Positions 52,457 through 61,357 are shown, counted from the stretch's first letter. The stretch: 64,000 nucleotides of DNA from UBA5069 sp964560495 (GCA_964560495.1 CAZLMM010000007.1:62001-126000); one strand, 5' to 3'. Notes: generated from the letters alone by a model not told the origin. A program made the numbers and translations.

Positions 52457-54718
52457 CTAGCGCACGCGCACCTTCTCGTAGATCTCGATGACATCGCCCA
52501 CTTCCACTTCGTCGCTGCGCTCCTGCACCTTGATTCCGCACTCAAAACCCATGCGCACTTCGGCTACATCTTCCGTGAAGCGACGCAACGTTTCGATGCG
52601 CGTACCTGTGATGATTGGCTGTCCTGCTCGCAACACACGCGCCAGCGCATTGCGCTTGACAACGCCATCGCTGACCATGCAGCCAGCGATAGTGCCGCGG
52701 CGCAGCTTGAAGAGCTGCAACACCTGGGCATGCCCGGTCAGGCGCTCTTCGTACACCGGATCAAGCATCCCCTTTAGCGCGTCCTGCACGTCCTCCAGCA
52801 TCTTGTAGATGACATCATAATGGCGAATCTCTACGCCGCTCTGTTCTGCGCGGGCGGCTGCTGCGCGATCGACGCTAACGCTGAAACCGATGATGACCGC
52901 TTCGCTGGCCTCTGCCAGCATGACGTCCGACTCGGTGATGTTTCCCACCGCCGCCTGGAGGATCTTGATTTGAATCTTGTCATCAGAAAGATCTTGCAGC
53001 GTTTGGAGCACTGGCTCAAGGGTGCCCTGTAGATCGGCGCGCACGATCAGATTGAGCGTTTTGGTCTCTCCGCCCTCAAATTTGGCAAAGATCTCTTCGA
53101 GCGACATGCGCGGCTTGACTGCCAGGCTGGCCTTCGATTGTTCGGCAAGTTTGCGTTCTTCCGAGATGGCTTTGGCCTCGCGTTCACTCTCTATGCTGGT
53201 AAAAATATCACCGGCGTTGGGGCTTTCCTGCAAACCCAGAGCGACAACGGGCATACTCGGCCACGCCGAACGGATCGGCTTGCCTTCGTAGTCGAACATG
53301 GCCTTGATTCGTCCCCAAGTGTTGCCGACGATGATAACATCGCCTGGGTGAAGCGCGCCATTCTGCACGAGCAGCGTCGAGGTGACGCCGCGATACTTAT
53401 CCAGCGAGGCCTCGATGACCGTGCCGACCAACTTGCCATTGGGGTTCGCACGCAGGTTTTCCAGTTCGGCAACCACCAAGATGTTGGCGAGCAAGTCATC
53501 TATGCCCTGGTTACGCAGTGCGCTCACCGGCACGACGATGGTGTCGCCGCCCCACTGTTCAGGCTGTAGACCTTCTTTGGCAAGCTCTTCCATAACGCGT
53601 TCGGGATTGGCGTTGGGTTTGTCCACCTTGTTGAGCGCAACGATGATGGGTACGCCGGCGGCGCGGGCATGGCTGATTGCCTCTTTCGTCTGGGGCATGA
53701 CGCCGTCGTCCGCGGCCACCACCAGCACCACAATATCAGTGACTCGGGCGCCGCGCGCACGCATGGCAGTGAAAGCCTCATGGCCGGGTGTATCGAGGAA
53801 GGTGATGCGGCGTCCCTGGACGATGACCTGATATGCACCCGTGCGTTGGGTGATGCCGCCAGCTTCGCCGCTGGCAACGTCGGTGTGCCGGATGCGGTCG
53901 AGCAGGGTTGTCTTGCCGTGATCTACATGCCCCAATACGGCCACAACGGGCGGGCGCTCGGTCAGGGCCGTCTCGTTCTCGTCGCCAATAATCTGCTTTA
54001 CAATCGAAGGGGCGGGCCTGGCGTCCTCTTCAGCCTTGATGGCTGCTTCCTCTTCCGGGGTGATCTCGCGTTTCGGCCAGGCGACCTTTACGCCCAGTTC
54101 TTCGCCCAGAATCACAGCCGTATCATGGTCGATACTGTGAGTGATCGGCGCCATGATGCCATATTGCATGAGGATCTTGATCAGATCGATAGGGCTGCGT
54201 TCCATCAGCGTCGCCAGATCGCGCACTGTGATGAAGTCGCCAACTTCTACATCCGTGACGACGCGCTTGACTTCCTTGACCGACCTGGCTGCGGGTGCGC
54301 TGCTCTTGCCCGGCGGACGAGATGAAGCGCCGTTCGCACCGCGGGGGGCGGCTTTGCCGCGCGACTCCTTGGGCAATGGCGCAACTTCCAGATCAAGGTC
54401 AAGCTCTGGTTCCTCACGGCGCGCAGTCGCCCGACCCTGGGGGCGACTGCCTCCCTTACCGGACTGTCGATTGGGGCCGCCGCCTTTGCCCGGCGGTCGG
54501 CTGGGGCCGCCGCCTTTGCCCGGCGGTCGGCTGGGGCCGCCGCCTTTGCCAGGTGGTCGGCTGGGAGCGCCGCCTTTGCCAGGTGGTCGGCTGGGAGCGC
54601 CGCCTTTGCCGGGTGATCGGCTGGGAGCGCCGCCTTTCCCTTGATATCTACCGCTTCCGCCGCCAGCACCCTGATCCCTGCTCGGCGCATCAGTTCTGTC
54701 TTGATTCGAATGATTCAT
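52457..54718 (-). CDS. infB: Translation initiation factor IF-2
   Basis: The 753-residue GTPase delivers initiator tRNA to the ribosome. The G domain starts VAVLGHVDHGKTTLLDRIR, with DTPGHEAF and NKVD motifs following, and the C-terminal domains are complete. The N terminus (about 150 residues) is low complexity: at least five near-identical 10-residue units (GKGGAPSRPP or GKGGGPSRPP) from 30-base DNA repeats. The ATG at 54718 follows AAAGGAATC; an upstream frame to 54805 is not supported. The gene sits between ylxR and rbfA. Confidence 0.93.
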   Translation of the reverse strand: MNHSNQDRTDAPSRDQGAGGGSGRYQGKGGAPSRSPGKGGAPSRPPGKGGAPSRPPGKGGGPSRPPGKGGGPSRPPGKGGGPNRQSGKGGSRPQGRATARREEPELDLDLEVAPLPKESRGKAAPRGANGASSRPPGKSSAPAARSVKEVKRVVTDVEVGDFITVRDLATLMERSPIDLIKILMQYGIMAPITHSIDHDTAVILGEELGVKVAWPKREITPEEEAAIKAEEDARPAPSIVKQIIGDENETALTERPPVVAVLGHVDHGKTTLLDRIRHTDVASGEAGGITQRTGAYQVIVQGRRITFLDTPGHEAFTAMRARGARVTDIVVLVVAADDGVMPQTKEAISHARAAGVPIIVALNKVDKPNANPERVMEELAKEGLQPEQWGGDTIVVPVSALRNQGIDDLLANILVVAELENLRANPNGKLVGTVIEASLDKYRGVTSTLLVQNGALHPGDVIIVGNTWGRIKAMFDYEGKPIRSAWPSMPVVALGLQESPNAGDIFTSIESEREAKAISEERKLAEQSKASLAVKPRMSLEEIFAKFEGGETKTLNLIVRADLQGTLEPVLQTLQDLSDDKIQIKILQAAVGNITESDVMLAEASEAVIIGFSVSVDRAAAARAEQSGVEIRHYDVIYKMLEDVQDALKGMLDPVYEERLTGHAQVLQLFKLRRGTIAGCMVSDGVVKRNALARVLRAGQPIITGTRIETLRRFTEDVAEVRMGFECGIKVQERSDEVEVGDVIEIYEKVRVR
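54473..54642. repeat. 30-base tandem repeat within infB
   Basis: Five full 30-base units and a partial sixth encode the Gly/Pro/Ser/Lys-rich repeats of IF-2 (unit boundaries at about 54473, 54503, 54533, 54563, 54593 and 54623). Copies differ by a few bases. The number of copies is likely to vary between strains. Confidence 0.75.
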
Positions 54719-55063
54719 CGTTGATTCCTTTCTACCACAATCGGCATCCATCCCAGTTGCACGCGTGTCAAGGCGCAATGAACACGACGCAGCTGGGGTC
54801 TGCAAAGCTCGCGCCCAGTTATCACGAGGCCGTGCTCGGTCGATCAGGCGTGAAACAGCGAGGAAACAAATTGGGGTGTCTGGTGCGTCGAGCGAGGAAG
54901 AGAGGAGAATGCGAGAAAACTACCGAACCCGCATATTGCACCTCCGCCAAGCCCGTTGTCTGATTCCAGCCGCCCTGAGCTGTCCCCAACCGGTTGCTCG
55001 CTGCTCTGCGCTATTGGCCGCCATAGCGCTGTCTCTTCAGCGCTTGTTGCATCTTGAACATCA
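54719..55063. other. 345-base gap in the nusA operon without a recognisable gene
   Basis: Between the infB start and the ylxR stop. In many Firmicutes a small L7Ae-type gene (ylxQ) fills this place. No such protein can be found in any frame, and the open frames present show no family. It may be untranslated spacer. Confidence 0.4.
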
Positions 55064-55372
55064 TCAGTCTTCGCCGCTTTCTTCACCCTCCGGCAGGGTC
55101 TGCATGAAAGCCAACAGCGCCTGTCGGTCATCCGGGCTGAGTTTCGTGCGCAGCGCCTGGTCGATGCGATTGCTGCGCAACACGTTCTGCCAACACTCTC
55201 GATTGGGGTGGAGATACATCCCCCGGCCCGACTTTTTGCCGGATAGGTCGACCTCCACTCCCCGTTCCGTTCGCACCAGACGGATCATGGCGCGCTTACC
55301 CTCCACCCGACGACAGGCAACGCAAGTGCGTTGCGGCGTATGTTTGGGGCGCGGCGCGTTCTGTCTGGGCAT
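55064..55372 (-). CDS. ylxR: YlxR (DUF448) RNA-binding protein
   Basis: The 102-residue protein has the YlxR motif RTCVACRRVEGKRAMIRLVR and GRGMYLHPNRECWQNVL. Family members bind RNase P RNA in Gram-positive bacteria and are encoded between nusA and infB, as here. The ATG at 55372 overlaps the nusA stop by one base (TGATG), showing tight coupling. The N terminus is short and basic. Confidence 0.9.
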   Translation of the reverse strand: MPRQNAPRPKHTPQRTCVACRRVEGKRAMIRLVRTERGVEVDLSGKKSGRGMYLHPNRECWQNVLRSNRIDQALRTKLSPDDRQALLAFMQTLPEGEESGED

Positions 55373-57162
55373 CAGAAATAATCCTCGTAAGTATCCCCCT
55401 CGTCTGGATGCCAACGTTTCTTGCTTTTCTTGTCAGAGCCTTTCTTCGCCTTCGCCTTGGACTTGCCCCGCGCGTCGCCGGCGCCAGCCGCATCACCTTC
55501 ACTATCTTCTTTGTAGCCGGCAAGCAGTTCTTCGGGAATCTCGATCTCTACGGCGCGCATATCCATCTCTTTGCGTTGCGCCATGCGAGCGCGCAACATG
55601 TCAGCCGTAATGATCTCTGGAAGCGCGTCGCCGGTCGTCGACGTAGTGGACGGCGGTTGCACTGTCGGCGCAGGAGCCTCGCCCTCCTCGAATGGCGCTT
55701 CGCTGGGCAACGCAGCTTCGGGCGTCAACTGCACTGCCTCCAGAGTGCGTTGGAAGGCGTCATCGAACTGACTGGTCTCTCTGCTGCGAGGAAGGGCGAG
55801 TGCGGCCTCGAACGTTGGGAAGTCGCCCAGCATCGTAGGCAAGCCTTCGGCCAATTCGTCTGCGCTTTCCTTCTCCCTGGTCTCAGGCTTGACGGCTTTG
55901 GCTTTCTTACGCGTGCGTTTCTCTTGTTCGCCTTCGGTCGCAGCCTCGGTGACGGCTGGGGCTTGGTCTTTGAGTGTTTGCGCAGCTGCCCACAGGCGGT
56001 CGGGGCCAGCTTCGCCGCCGCCCTTGAGCAGACGCTCAGCCATGGCCAGCAGATCATCGGCCTTGCCAAAACTCTGCATGGCACGTTCAGCAATGATGCG
56101 GTCCAGACCTTCGACGGCAGCTTCGCTTTCGCTTTTGATGTCGATGCGCCAGCCCGTCAGTTTGGCGGCCAGGCGAGCGTTCTGCCCTTCTTTGCCAATC
56201 GCAAGACTGAGCTGTTTGTCGGGCACAATCACAATGGCCGTTTTGATGGAGCTTTTCTCGTCGAGAAGCACATTGCTCACTTTGGCAGGGCTGAGAGCGT
56301 TGGTGATGTAGGTGATCGGGTTTTCGCTCCATTCCACTACATCGATCTTCTCACCGGAAAGCTCATTGACGATATTCTGGATGCGCAGACCTCGCTGCCC
56401 CACGCAACTGCCCACTGGGTCGATGCCCGGGACGGTTGCAGCGACAGCTGCTTTGCTGCGCGCGCCCGGCTCACGGGCGATGTTCTTGATCTCGACCAGC
56501 CCATCACGCACTTCAGGAATTTCCTGTTCCATGAGCCGACGGAGTAGAGTGCGATTGGTGCGGCTCAAGCGAATGAGAGGTCCGCGTGGGCCTTTATGCA
56601 CATCCACGACCAGAACTTTGAGAAAATCGCCGCGACGCAGGCGCTCATTCGGAATCTGGTCTTCGCGCATCATGAGAATTTCGTGTTTATCATCCACCAT
56701 CAGCGTCACTGCGCCCGACACAGCGTCAATGCTGCGCACCTGGGCAGTCAGGATGTAGTTTGCTTTCTGAGCGAAATTCTCATAGACGGTGTCCCGTTCC
56801 GCCTCACGGATGCGCTGCAAAATGACCTGCTTGGCTGTCTGTGCAGCGATTCGGCCAAAGTCATCCGGCTTGGTTTCGATGCGAATGATGTCGCCCAAAG
56901 CAGCGCTCGGCGCGACCTGGCGCGCCTCGTCTTGCGACACTTCTGTCCGTGGATTGATCACATCATCCACTACTTCTCGTTCGGCAAAGATGCGCATATC
57001 GCCGCTCTGTCGGTCGACGTGCGCGCTCACATTGGCCACCGAGCCATAGCTGCGTTTGTAAGCGGATACGAGCGCCGCCTCGATCGCCTCGAAGATGACT
57101 TCGCGGTCCAGCCCTTTGTCGGTCGCCACTTGATTGATGCCAGCAATCAAGACTTTGGTCAT
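55372..57162 (-). CDS. nusA: Transcription termination/antitermination factor NusA
   Basis: The 596-residue protein binds RNA polymerase and nascent RNA. It has an N-terminal polymerase-binding domain, the S1 domain (YENFAQKANYILTAQVRSID), and two KH domains with VGQRGLRIQNIVNELSGEKIDVVEW and AIGKEGQNARLAAKLTGW. The C terminus is long (over 200 residues), acidic and Lys-rich. The ATG at 57162 has AAGGAG about 14 bases upstream, slightly far. No rimP gene precedes it, although rimP-nusA is the common order. It opens the minus-strand translation operon. Confidence 0.92.
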   Translation of the reverse strand: MTKVLIAGINQVATDKGLDREVIFEAIEAALVSAYKRSYGSVANVSAHVDRQSGDMRIFAEREVVDDVINPRTEVSQDEARQVAPSAALGDIIRIETKPDDFGRIAAQTAKQVILQRIREAERDTVYENFAQKANYILTAQVRSIDAVSGAVTLMVDDKHEILMMREDQIPNERLRRGDFLKVLVVDVHKGPRGPLIRLSRTNRTLLRRLMEQEIPEVRDGLVEIKNIAREPGARSKAAVAATVPGIDPVGSCVGQRGLRIQNIVNELSGEKIDVVEWSENPITYITNALSPAKVSNVLLDEKSSIKTAIVIVPDKQLSLAIGKEGQNARLAAKLTGWRIDIKSESEAAVEGLDRIIAERAMQSFGKADDLLAMAERLLKGGGEAGPDRLWAAAQTLKDQAPAVTEAATEGEQEKRTRKKAKAVKPETREKESADELAEGLPTMLGDFPTFEAALALPRSRETSQFDDAFQRTLEAVQLTPEAALPSEAPFEEGEAPAPTVQPPSTTSTTGDALPEIITADMLRARMAQRKEMDMRAVEIEIPEELLAGYKEDSEGDAAGAGDARGKSKAKAKKGSDKKSKKRWHPDEGDTYEDYF

Positions 57163-57205
57163 AGGATTCTTCCACTCCTTCCTAGAGCCATATCCCATAC
57201 AACAA

Positions 57206-57232
57206 GAGAAGTGGGGGAGCGCCCCACTTCTC
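57206..57232 (-). promoter_or_regulatory. Leader hairpin in the nusA operon
   Basis: GAGAAGTGGGG (57206-57216) pairs perfectly with CCCCACTTCTC (57222-57232), loop 5 bases. On the minus strand it lies 30 bases after the predicted transcription start and is followed by TTGTTG. It could be a transcription attenuator through which NusA adjusts its own operon, or a simple stabilising leader. Confidence 0.5.
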
Positions 57233-57262
57233 ACGAGTCCATGATCAGTTTCACTGTGGTAG

Positions 57263-57290
57263 AGTGTAACACGTTCATGATGAATGTCAA
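57263..57290 (-). promoter_or_regulatory. Sigma-70 promoter of the nusA operon
   Basis: On the minus strand TTGACA (57290-57285), a 16-base spacer and TACACT (57268-57263) form a near-consensus promoter about 100 bases upstream of the nusA start. Confidence 0.65.
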
Positions 57291-57385
57291 ATCTGCGTAG
57301 GTCTGTAATGGCATGGGGGGGGACAAGAGTACGCGTTTTCCAATTTTCCGGCTCTGCCAGTCTTTTGGAAACTTGATGGCAGTGC

Positions 57386-57391
57386 TATAAT
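57386..57391 (+). promoter_or_regulatory. -10 element for tRNA-Arg
   Basis: TATAAT lies 8 bases before the tRNA 5' end, with TTTGGA 16 bases upstream as a possible -35. Transcription would start almost at the tRNA itself, leaving a minimal leader. Confidence 0.5.
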
Positions 57392-57399
57392 TTTGTTAT

Positions 57400-57472
57400 G
57401 CGCCCGTAGCTCAGTGGATAGAGCACCTGACTTCGGATCAGGTGGTCGGGGGTTCGAATCCCTCCGGGCGTG
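57400..57472 (+). tRNA. tRNA-Arg (anticodon TCG)
   Basis: A full cloverleaf can be folded: acceptor GCGCCCG / CGGGCGT (G1 pairs with T72 as a wobble), D-stem GCTC / GAGC, anticodon stem CCTGA / TCAGG with loop CTTCGGA (anticodon TCG), T-stem GGGGG / CCCTC with loop TTCGAAT, and discriminator G. The 3' CCA is not encoded. TCG reads CGA (and possibly other CGN) arginine codons. Confidence 0.92.
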
Positions 57473-57590
57473 CCTTTCGGCGACCTGCATTCATCACAAC
57501 GCGCAAACCTCTTACACCTGTGACACATGCAGGTGCAACGATACTCCCCCACTTTACTATCCATCACCATCCATTTCGAGGAGGCTTCCG

Positions 57591-60227
57591 ATGAAAACAA
57601 TATCGCGCGTGTCTTTGCTGTGTCTTGTGGCCATTGGCCTCAGTTTGCTCATGTTTGGCGTCCTCATGCAAGAAAACGCGGTTGCTGCCGCGGGCGCTAC
57701 TGGATCGGCGCCAGAACGACGGCTCTTTGACGAATCGGGCGGAAGTCTGCCAGTCACGATTACCCTGACCATCAGCAAAGTCGTGGTGGGCGGGACGCCG
57801 GTTGGCGACTGGGAGTTCAACGGTACGCCAGACCTGGGCGACTTCACGATCCCGGCAGGCGGCGGCGTGGGCGTCTTGACCGCCAATGCGCTGACAAATT
57901 ACACCATCACTGAGATCGTCAAGCCAGGATACTTTCTCTCAGTTGACTGCGACGCCGCAGAGTGGAATGAAGTCGAAAATGGCGTGTTCATTCCTGGCGC
58001 TTTGCACGACGTGGGCTGCACGTTCACCAACACACAATATGCCAATGTGACGGTTGTGAAAAAAGCTATTCCTCAGAGCCAGCAAACCTTCGACTTCTAC
58101 ACATCGAATAAGGACGTGTTCACCCTCATTGACGACGGGACGGGGTTGACCAACACCGCAGTGTTGACTCGGGTGCGCCCCGGCGAATTCTCCGTCGTAG
58201 AGCACTTCCAGCCTGGCTGGCACACCATCAGCAGATGCGATTATGAAGACGGCGGGGCAAGCCCAATTGGCGACAACAATGTTGACCTGACGCTAACGCC
58301 CGGCGCGTCAGCCCTCTGCGTCTTCACCAACACCATGAACACCATCACAGTGATCAAACAGGCGTCGCCTGAGTCTGCCCAGCTCTTCGATTTTCACTGG
58401 ATAGGATTACCACAGCCAACTGCCTCATCAGGCAGTACGGTTGTCCCGACTCCCGAAGGCGTCTTTCAGTTGAGGGATGATGGCAGCGGCGTCGGCCAAA
58501 GCTACGTCATCACCCAGGCGTTTGCCGGATATTCCTACGTCGTCTCAGAAGACCTACCACCCGGCTGGAAGTTGGATAGTCTGGCTTGTGTTGACAACAC
58601 GGGAGCTTCTGTGGGCGAGGCATTCCCCGAAAATGGTTATATCGAGTTCGACATTGCTTCCGGTCAGCAATACACCTGCACCTTTGGCAATATCGGCCCA
58701 TCCATCGCCCTGACGAAGACGGTGGGCGTCAACCCCAATGAGTGTGCGTCGAGCAACACCATTGGCGTCCTGGCCGGAACCACAGTCTACTACTGCTACA
58801 CGGTGCAGAACACTGGGCCGATTACCTTCACCACACACAGTCTGGAAGACAGTGTTCTGGGGAACATTCTATCCAACTTTGCATATGTTCTTGCGCCGGG
58901 AGCGTCCGCCGTCGTCACGCAGGCGTACACGGCTGATGTCAGCGTCACCAATGTCGCCACGTGGACGGCGTCGTTCCAGGTGGAACCGGCCGGGGTTGCG
59001 CCGCCTCAGGTGGCGGCCGCTACAACAGCGTCGGCGACCGTCACAGTGACCCCGCGCACGCCCAATATCGAATTGCGCAAGACGGTGGGTCTCACACCTG
59101 CCGGCTGTGCAACAGACAAACAAGTGTCAGTCTTTAGCGGAACGAAGGTCTACTATTGCTTCACGGTGGAAAATACAGGATTGGTCACGCTGACCAAACA
59201 CAGTCTGCAAGACAGCGTCTTGGGACAGGTGCTCTCCAACTTTGACTATGTCCTGGCCCCGGGCGCGTCAGTCTTCATCACCAGCGTCCATACAGCGACG
59301 GTGGGCGTCACGAACATCGCTACATGGACGGCCTCTATCGGTCCCGGCGAAAGCGCTTTGTCGGTCGTCGCCAGCGATTCGGCGACGGTGACCGTAACGC
59401 CAAAGCAACCGAGCCTGGCGCTGCGCAAGACGGTGGGCGTCGATGCGGCTGTGTGCTCCACCTACAGCGACATCATTGTGCTCAGCGGGACAACCGTCTA
59501 TTACTGCTATACAGTGACGAATACAGGCAACATTACATTGCCGCTGCACACCCTCATTGATGACAAGCTGGGCAACCTGCTGGTCGGCTTCCCCTATAAC
59601 CTGGGGCCGGGGCAAAGCGTCTCCTCGGTGGCTGCTGGCGCGGTGATCAGCGCAGTGATCACAGCTAACACGACCAACGTGGGTGTGTGGACTGCCGGCG
59701 TGCCGGGCGGCGGCTCTGTCTCGGCCACATCCAGCGCAACAGTACGGGTGGGCAAAGCCAGCATTTCTGTCATCAAGACGGTCAGCAAGAACGCTGTCGG
59801 CTGCGGGGTCGTCACCACGCTCAACGTGCTGGCGGGCGAGCAGGTCTATTTCTGCGTCACCGTGCAAAACACCGGTGATTTCACCTTTACGTATCACATG
59901 ATCGACGACCCACTGCTCAACTTCAAGACTGCCATCCCCTATGTCCTGAAGCCGGGCGAGGTAGTGGTGATCACCCGCGACATTGCGCCGCAACTTGGCC
60001 CGATCACCATCAATGCACCCATCACCAACGCAGTCACGTTCACTTCTAGCACACACATGCCCAATCTTGCCGAACTGGAAGCGGCTGCAGCGCAACCAGT
60101 CATCGCAGTCGCATCGTCCACCGGCGTCGCGTTCGTCAAGGTGCAGGAGCCGACGGCGCTGGAAGAGACGCCCGAACCCAGCGCAGACCTGCCGCGGCGA
60201 CTTTATCTGCCGGTGATCAATCGGTAG
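57591..60227 (+). CDS. Secreted multi-domain repeat protein (DUF11/DUF7507-like)
   Basis: The 878-residue protein starts with a signal peptide of about 35 residues (KTISRVSLLCLVAIGLSLLMFGVL). Three prealbumin-like domains (residues about 50-370) follow, then four repeats of about 115 residues. Each repeat has KTVG or KTVS, a Cys, GTTVYYCYTV-NTG and VTNVATWTA-type strands. Two conserved Cys per repeat suggest disulfide-stabilised beta domains. The chain ends in RRLYLPVINR. Such proteins are surface or cell-wall structural or adhesion components. GAGGAGGC precedes the ATG. The start is set after the tRNA, since longer frames would run through it. Confidence 0.82.
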   Translation: MKTISRVSLLCLVAIGLSLLMFGVLMQENAVAAAGATGSAPERRLFDESGGSLPVTITLTISKVVVGGTPVGDWEFNGTPDLGDFTIPAGGGVGVLTANALTNYTITEIVKPGYFLSVDCDAAEWNEVENGVFIPGALHDVGCTFTNTQYANVTVVKKAIPQSQQTFDFYTSNKDVFTLIDDGTGLTNTAVLTRVRPGEFSVVEHFQPGWHTISRCDYEDGGASPIGDNNVDLTLTPGASALCVFTNTMNTITVIKQASPESAQLFDFHWIGLPQPTASSGSTVVPTPEGVFQLRDDGSGVGQSYVITQAFAGYSYVVSEDLPPGWKLDSLACVDNTGASVGEAFPENGYIEFDIASGQQYTCTFGNIGPSIALTKTVGVNPNECASSNTIGVLAGTTVYYCYTVQNTGPITFTTHSLEDSVLGNILSNFAYVLAPGASAVVTQAYTADVSVTNVATWTASFQVEPAGVAPPQVAAATTASATVTVTPRTPNIELRKTVGLTPAGCATDKQVSVFSGTKVYYCFTVENTGLVTLTKHSLQDSVLGQVLSNFDYVLAPGASVFITSVHTATVGVTNIATWTASIGPGESALSVVASDSATVTVTPKQPSLALRKTVGVDAAVCSTYSDIIVLSGTTVYYCYTVTNTGNITLPLHTLIDDKLGNLLVGFPYNLGPGQSVSSVAAGAVISAVITANTTNVGVWTAGVPGGGSVSATSSATVRVGKASISVIKTVSKNAVGCGVVTTLNVLAGEQVYFCVTVQNTGDFTFTYHMIDDPLLNFKTAIPYVLKPGEVVVITRDIAPQLGPITINAPITNAVTFTSSTHMPNLAELEAAAAQPVIAVASSTGVAFVKVQEPTALEETPEPSADLPRRLYLPVINR

Positions 60228-60317
60228 GAGGACGGATTGCTTGATGGAAAGTCGGTGCGAGACAGTGCGATGAGTACACCTCCGGTTGGAGGTTCGAAGG
60301 TTTTGGAACGCGAATAA

Positions 60318-60353
60318 CACAAAAGGGGCGAAAGGGTTTTCGCCCCTTTTGTG
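60318..60353. terminator. Strong terminator hairpin after the secreted repeat protein
   Basis: A perfect 16-base stem (60318-60333 with 60338-60353, loop GGGT) ends in T-rich sequence on both strands. It lies 90 bases after the stop of the secreted protein and may also block readthrough into the Phd gene. Confidence 0.65.
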
Positions 60354-60396
60354 CGCCTCGTGTTCCAAACGTGTGCTCCAAGTGTGAATTTTGGTA

Positions 60397-60442
60397 TTGA
60401 CAAATTTGTAAGGAGGTGTATAGTTAGTACAGTTGAATGTAC
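60397..60442 (+). promoter_or_regulatory. Promoter and probable operator of the Phd antitoxin gene
   Basis: TTGACA (60397-60402), a 16-base spacer and TATAGT (60419-60424) form a near-consensus promoter. GTACA (60427-60431) and TGTAC (60438-60442) form a small inverted repeat just downstream of the -10. Autoregulated antitoxins of the Phd/YefM family bind such sites. Confidence 0.6.
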
Positions 60443-60513
60443 GTTCCAGAGTACGCTTGGCATCGAGAATACTGTTGCGGCGACGCGCTCATTGCTGTTG
60501 AGAGGTGAATACC

Positions 60514-60777
60514 ATGACAATCCAAATCGTTCCGATCACCGAGTTCCGCAAGGAATCCAAAAACATCCTCCATGGGCTAAACGATACGCCAGTTATTCTC
60601 ACTCAACGCAGCCGCCCGGTGGCGGTCTTGATCGAGTATGATAAGTATCAAGAACAGGAAGAAAGGATCCGATATTTGGAGTTGATGGTGGATGATCTCG
60701 TGCTTGCACATGCTATCGAGACAGCGGAGGATTTCGTTTCCGTGGAAGATCTGTTTGCCGATAATCGTTCATCTTGA
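60514..60777 (+). CDS. Phd/YefM-type antitoxin
   Basis: The 87-residue protein has the Phd/YefM N-terminal DNA-binding fold: IVPITEFRKESKNILHGLNDTPVILTQRSRPVAVLIEYDKY. A charged C-terminal helix (EERIRYLELMVDDLVLAHAIE) would hold the toxin. GAGAGG is about 8 bases before the chosen ATG; a GTG at 60505 is the alternative. The toxin expected just downstream is not adjacent: a RelE gene starts 266 bases later. Confidence 0.78.
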   Translation: MTIQIVPITEFRKESKNILHGLNDTPVILTQRSRPVAVLIEYDKYQEQEERIRYLELMVDDLVLAHAIETAEDFVSVEDLFADNRSS

Positions 60778-61043
60778 CGTTGACGCGGGCATCTTGTAGG
60801 GCGACTTGCGGTAACAGTTGTCTGGCGAACAGCCTCGTATAGCCAATCATCTTTCTTTGAAAGTGACAAGTAACGACGAACAGAAAATGTCGTAATGAGT
60901 CATGGCTATCGCTATCAAGGTTGGAATTCCCATTTCAGCTGTGCATCAATGATTCGCATGGGTACAGTAACCCTGAGTCGGGCTCCCATTAATGGATGCA
61001 CAACATATAGCGTACGAACTTATGTCACATGGGAGAAAGCTGA

Positions 61044-61301
61044 ATGGGCCAATACGCAGTTCGCGCTGACCGTCGGATCGCAAAGTCAACAGGCAAGTTC
61101 CCGCCAAAACTTATTGCTCAGATCAGGTCTGCACTTGATCGGTTGTGTGATACGCCCCGACCCCATGATAGCCAGAAGCTGTCGCGAGGTTATCGTGTCA
61201 CCGTAGGTGAGTATCGCATCCTGTACACCGTTGACGATGAGGCGAAAGTTGTAACAGTGTACAAGATTGTCAAGAGAAACGACTTCTCATATGGGGATTG
61301 A
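61044..61301 (+). CDS. RelE-family mRNA interferase toxin
   Basis: The 85-residue protein has the RelE fold (AVRADRRIAKSTGKFPPKLIAQIRSAL, then LSRGYRVTVGEYRILYTVDDEAKVVTVYKIVKRNDFSY). The conserved R-V-x-V-G-x-Y-R-I-L-Y motif with basic residues is present. RelE toxins cut mRNA on the ribosome. The nearest antitoxin is the Phd-type gene 266 bases upstream, an unusual spacing, with no gene between them. A perfect terminator follows 57 bases after the stop. Confidence 0.8.
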   Translation: MGQYAVRADRRIAKSTGKFPPKLIAQIRSALDRLCDTPRPHDSQKLSRGYRVTVGEYRILYTVDDEAKVVTVYKIVKRNDFSYGD

Positions 61302-61357
61302 CCCATAGAGAGCGGCAAATGATCCTAGTGTTCCTGTTCCACCCAGGAGCACGCAAC

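Noticed and set aside
54473..54642. Possible CRISPR array
   Set aside because: The repeat is continuous without spacers, lies inside infB in frame, and codes for a repeated peptide.
57393..57590. Longer reading frame of the secreted repeat protein beginning before the tRNA
   Set aside because: It would translate through the tRNA-Arg gene, and the later ATG has a signal peptide and ribosome site.
60895..61206. Short frame overlapping the RelE gene out of frame
   Set aside because: No family features, and it conflicts with the supported RelE gene.
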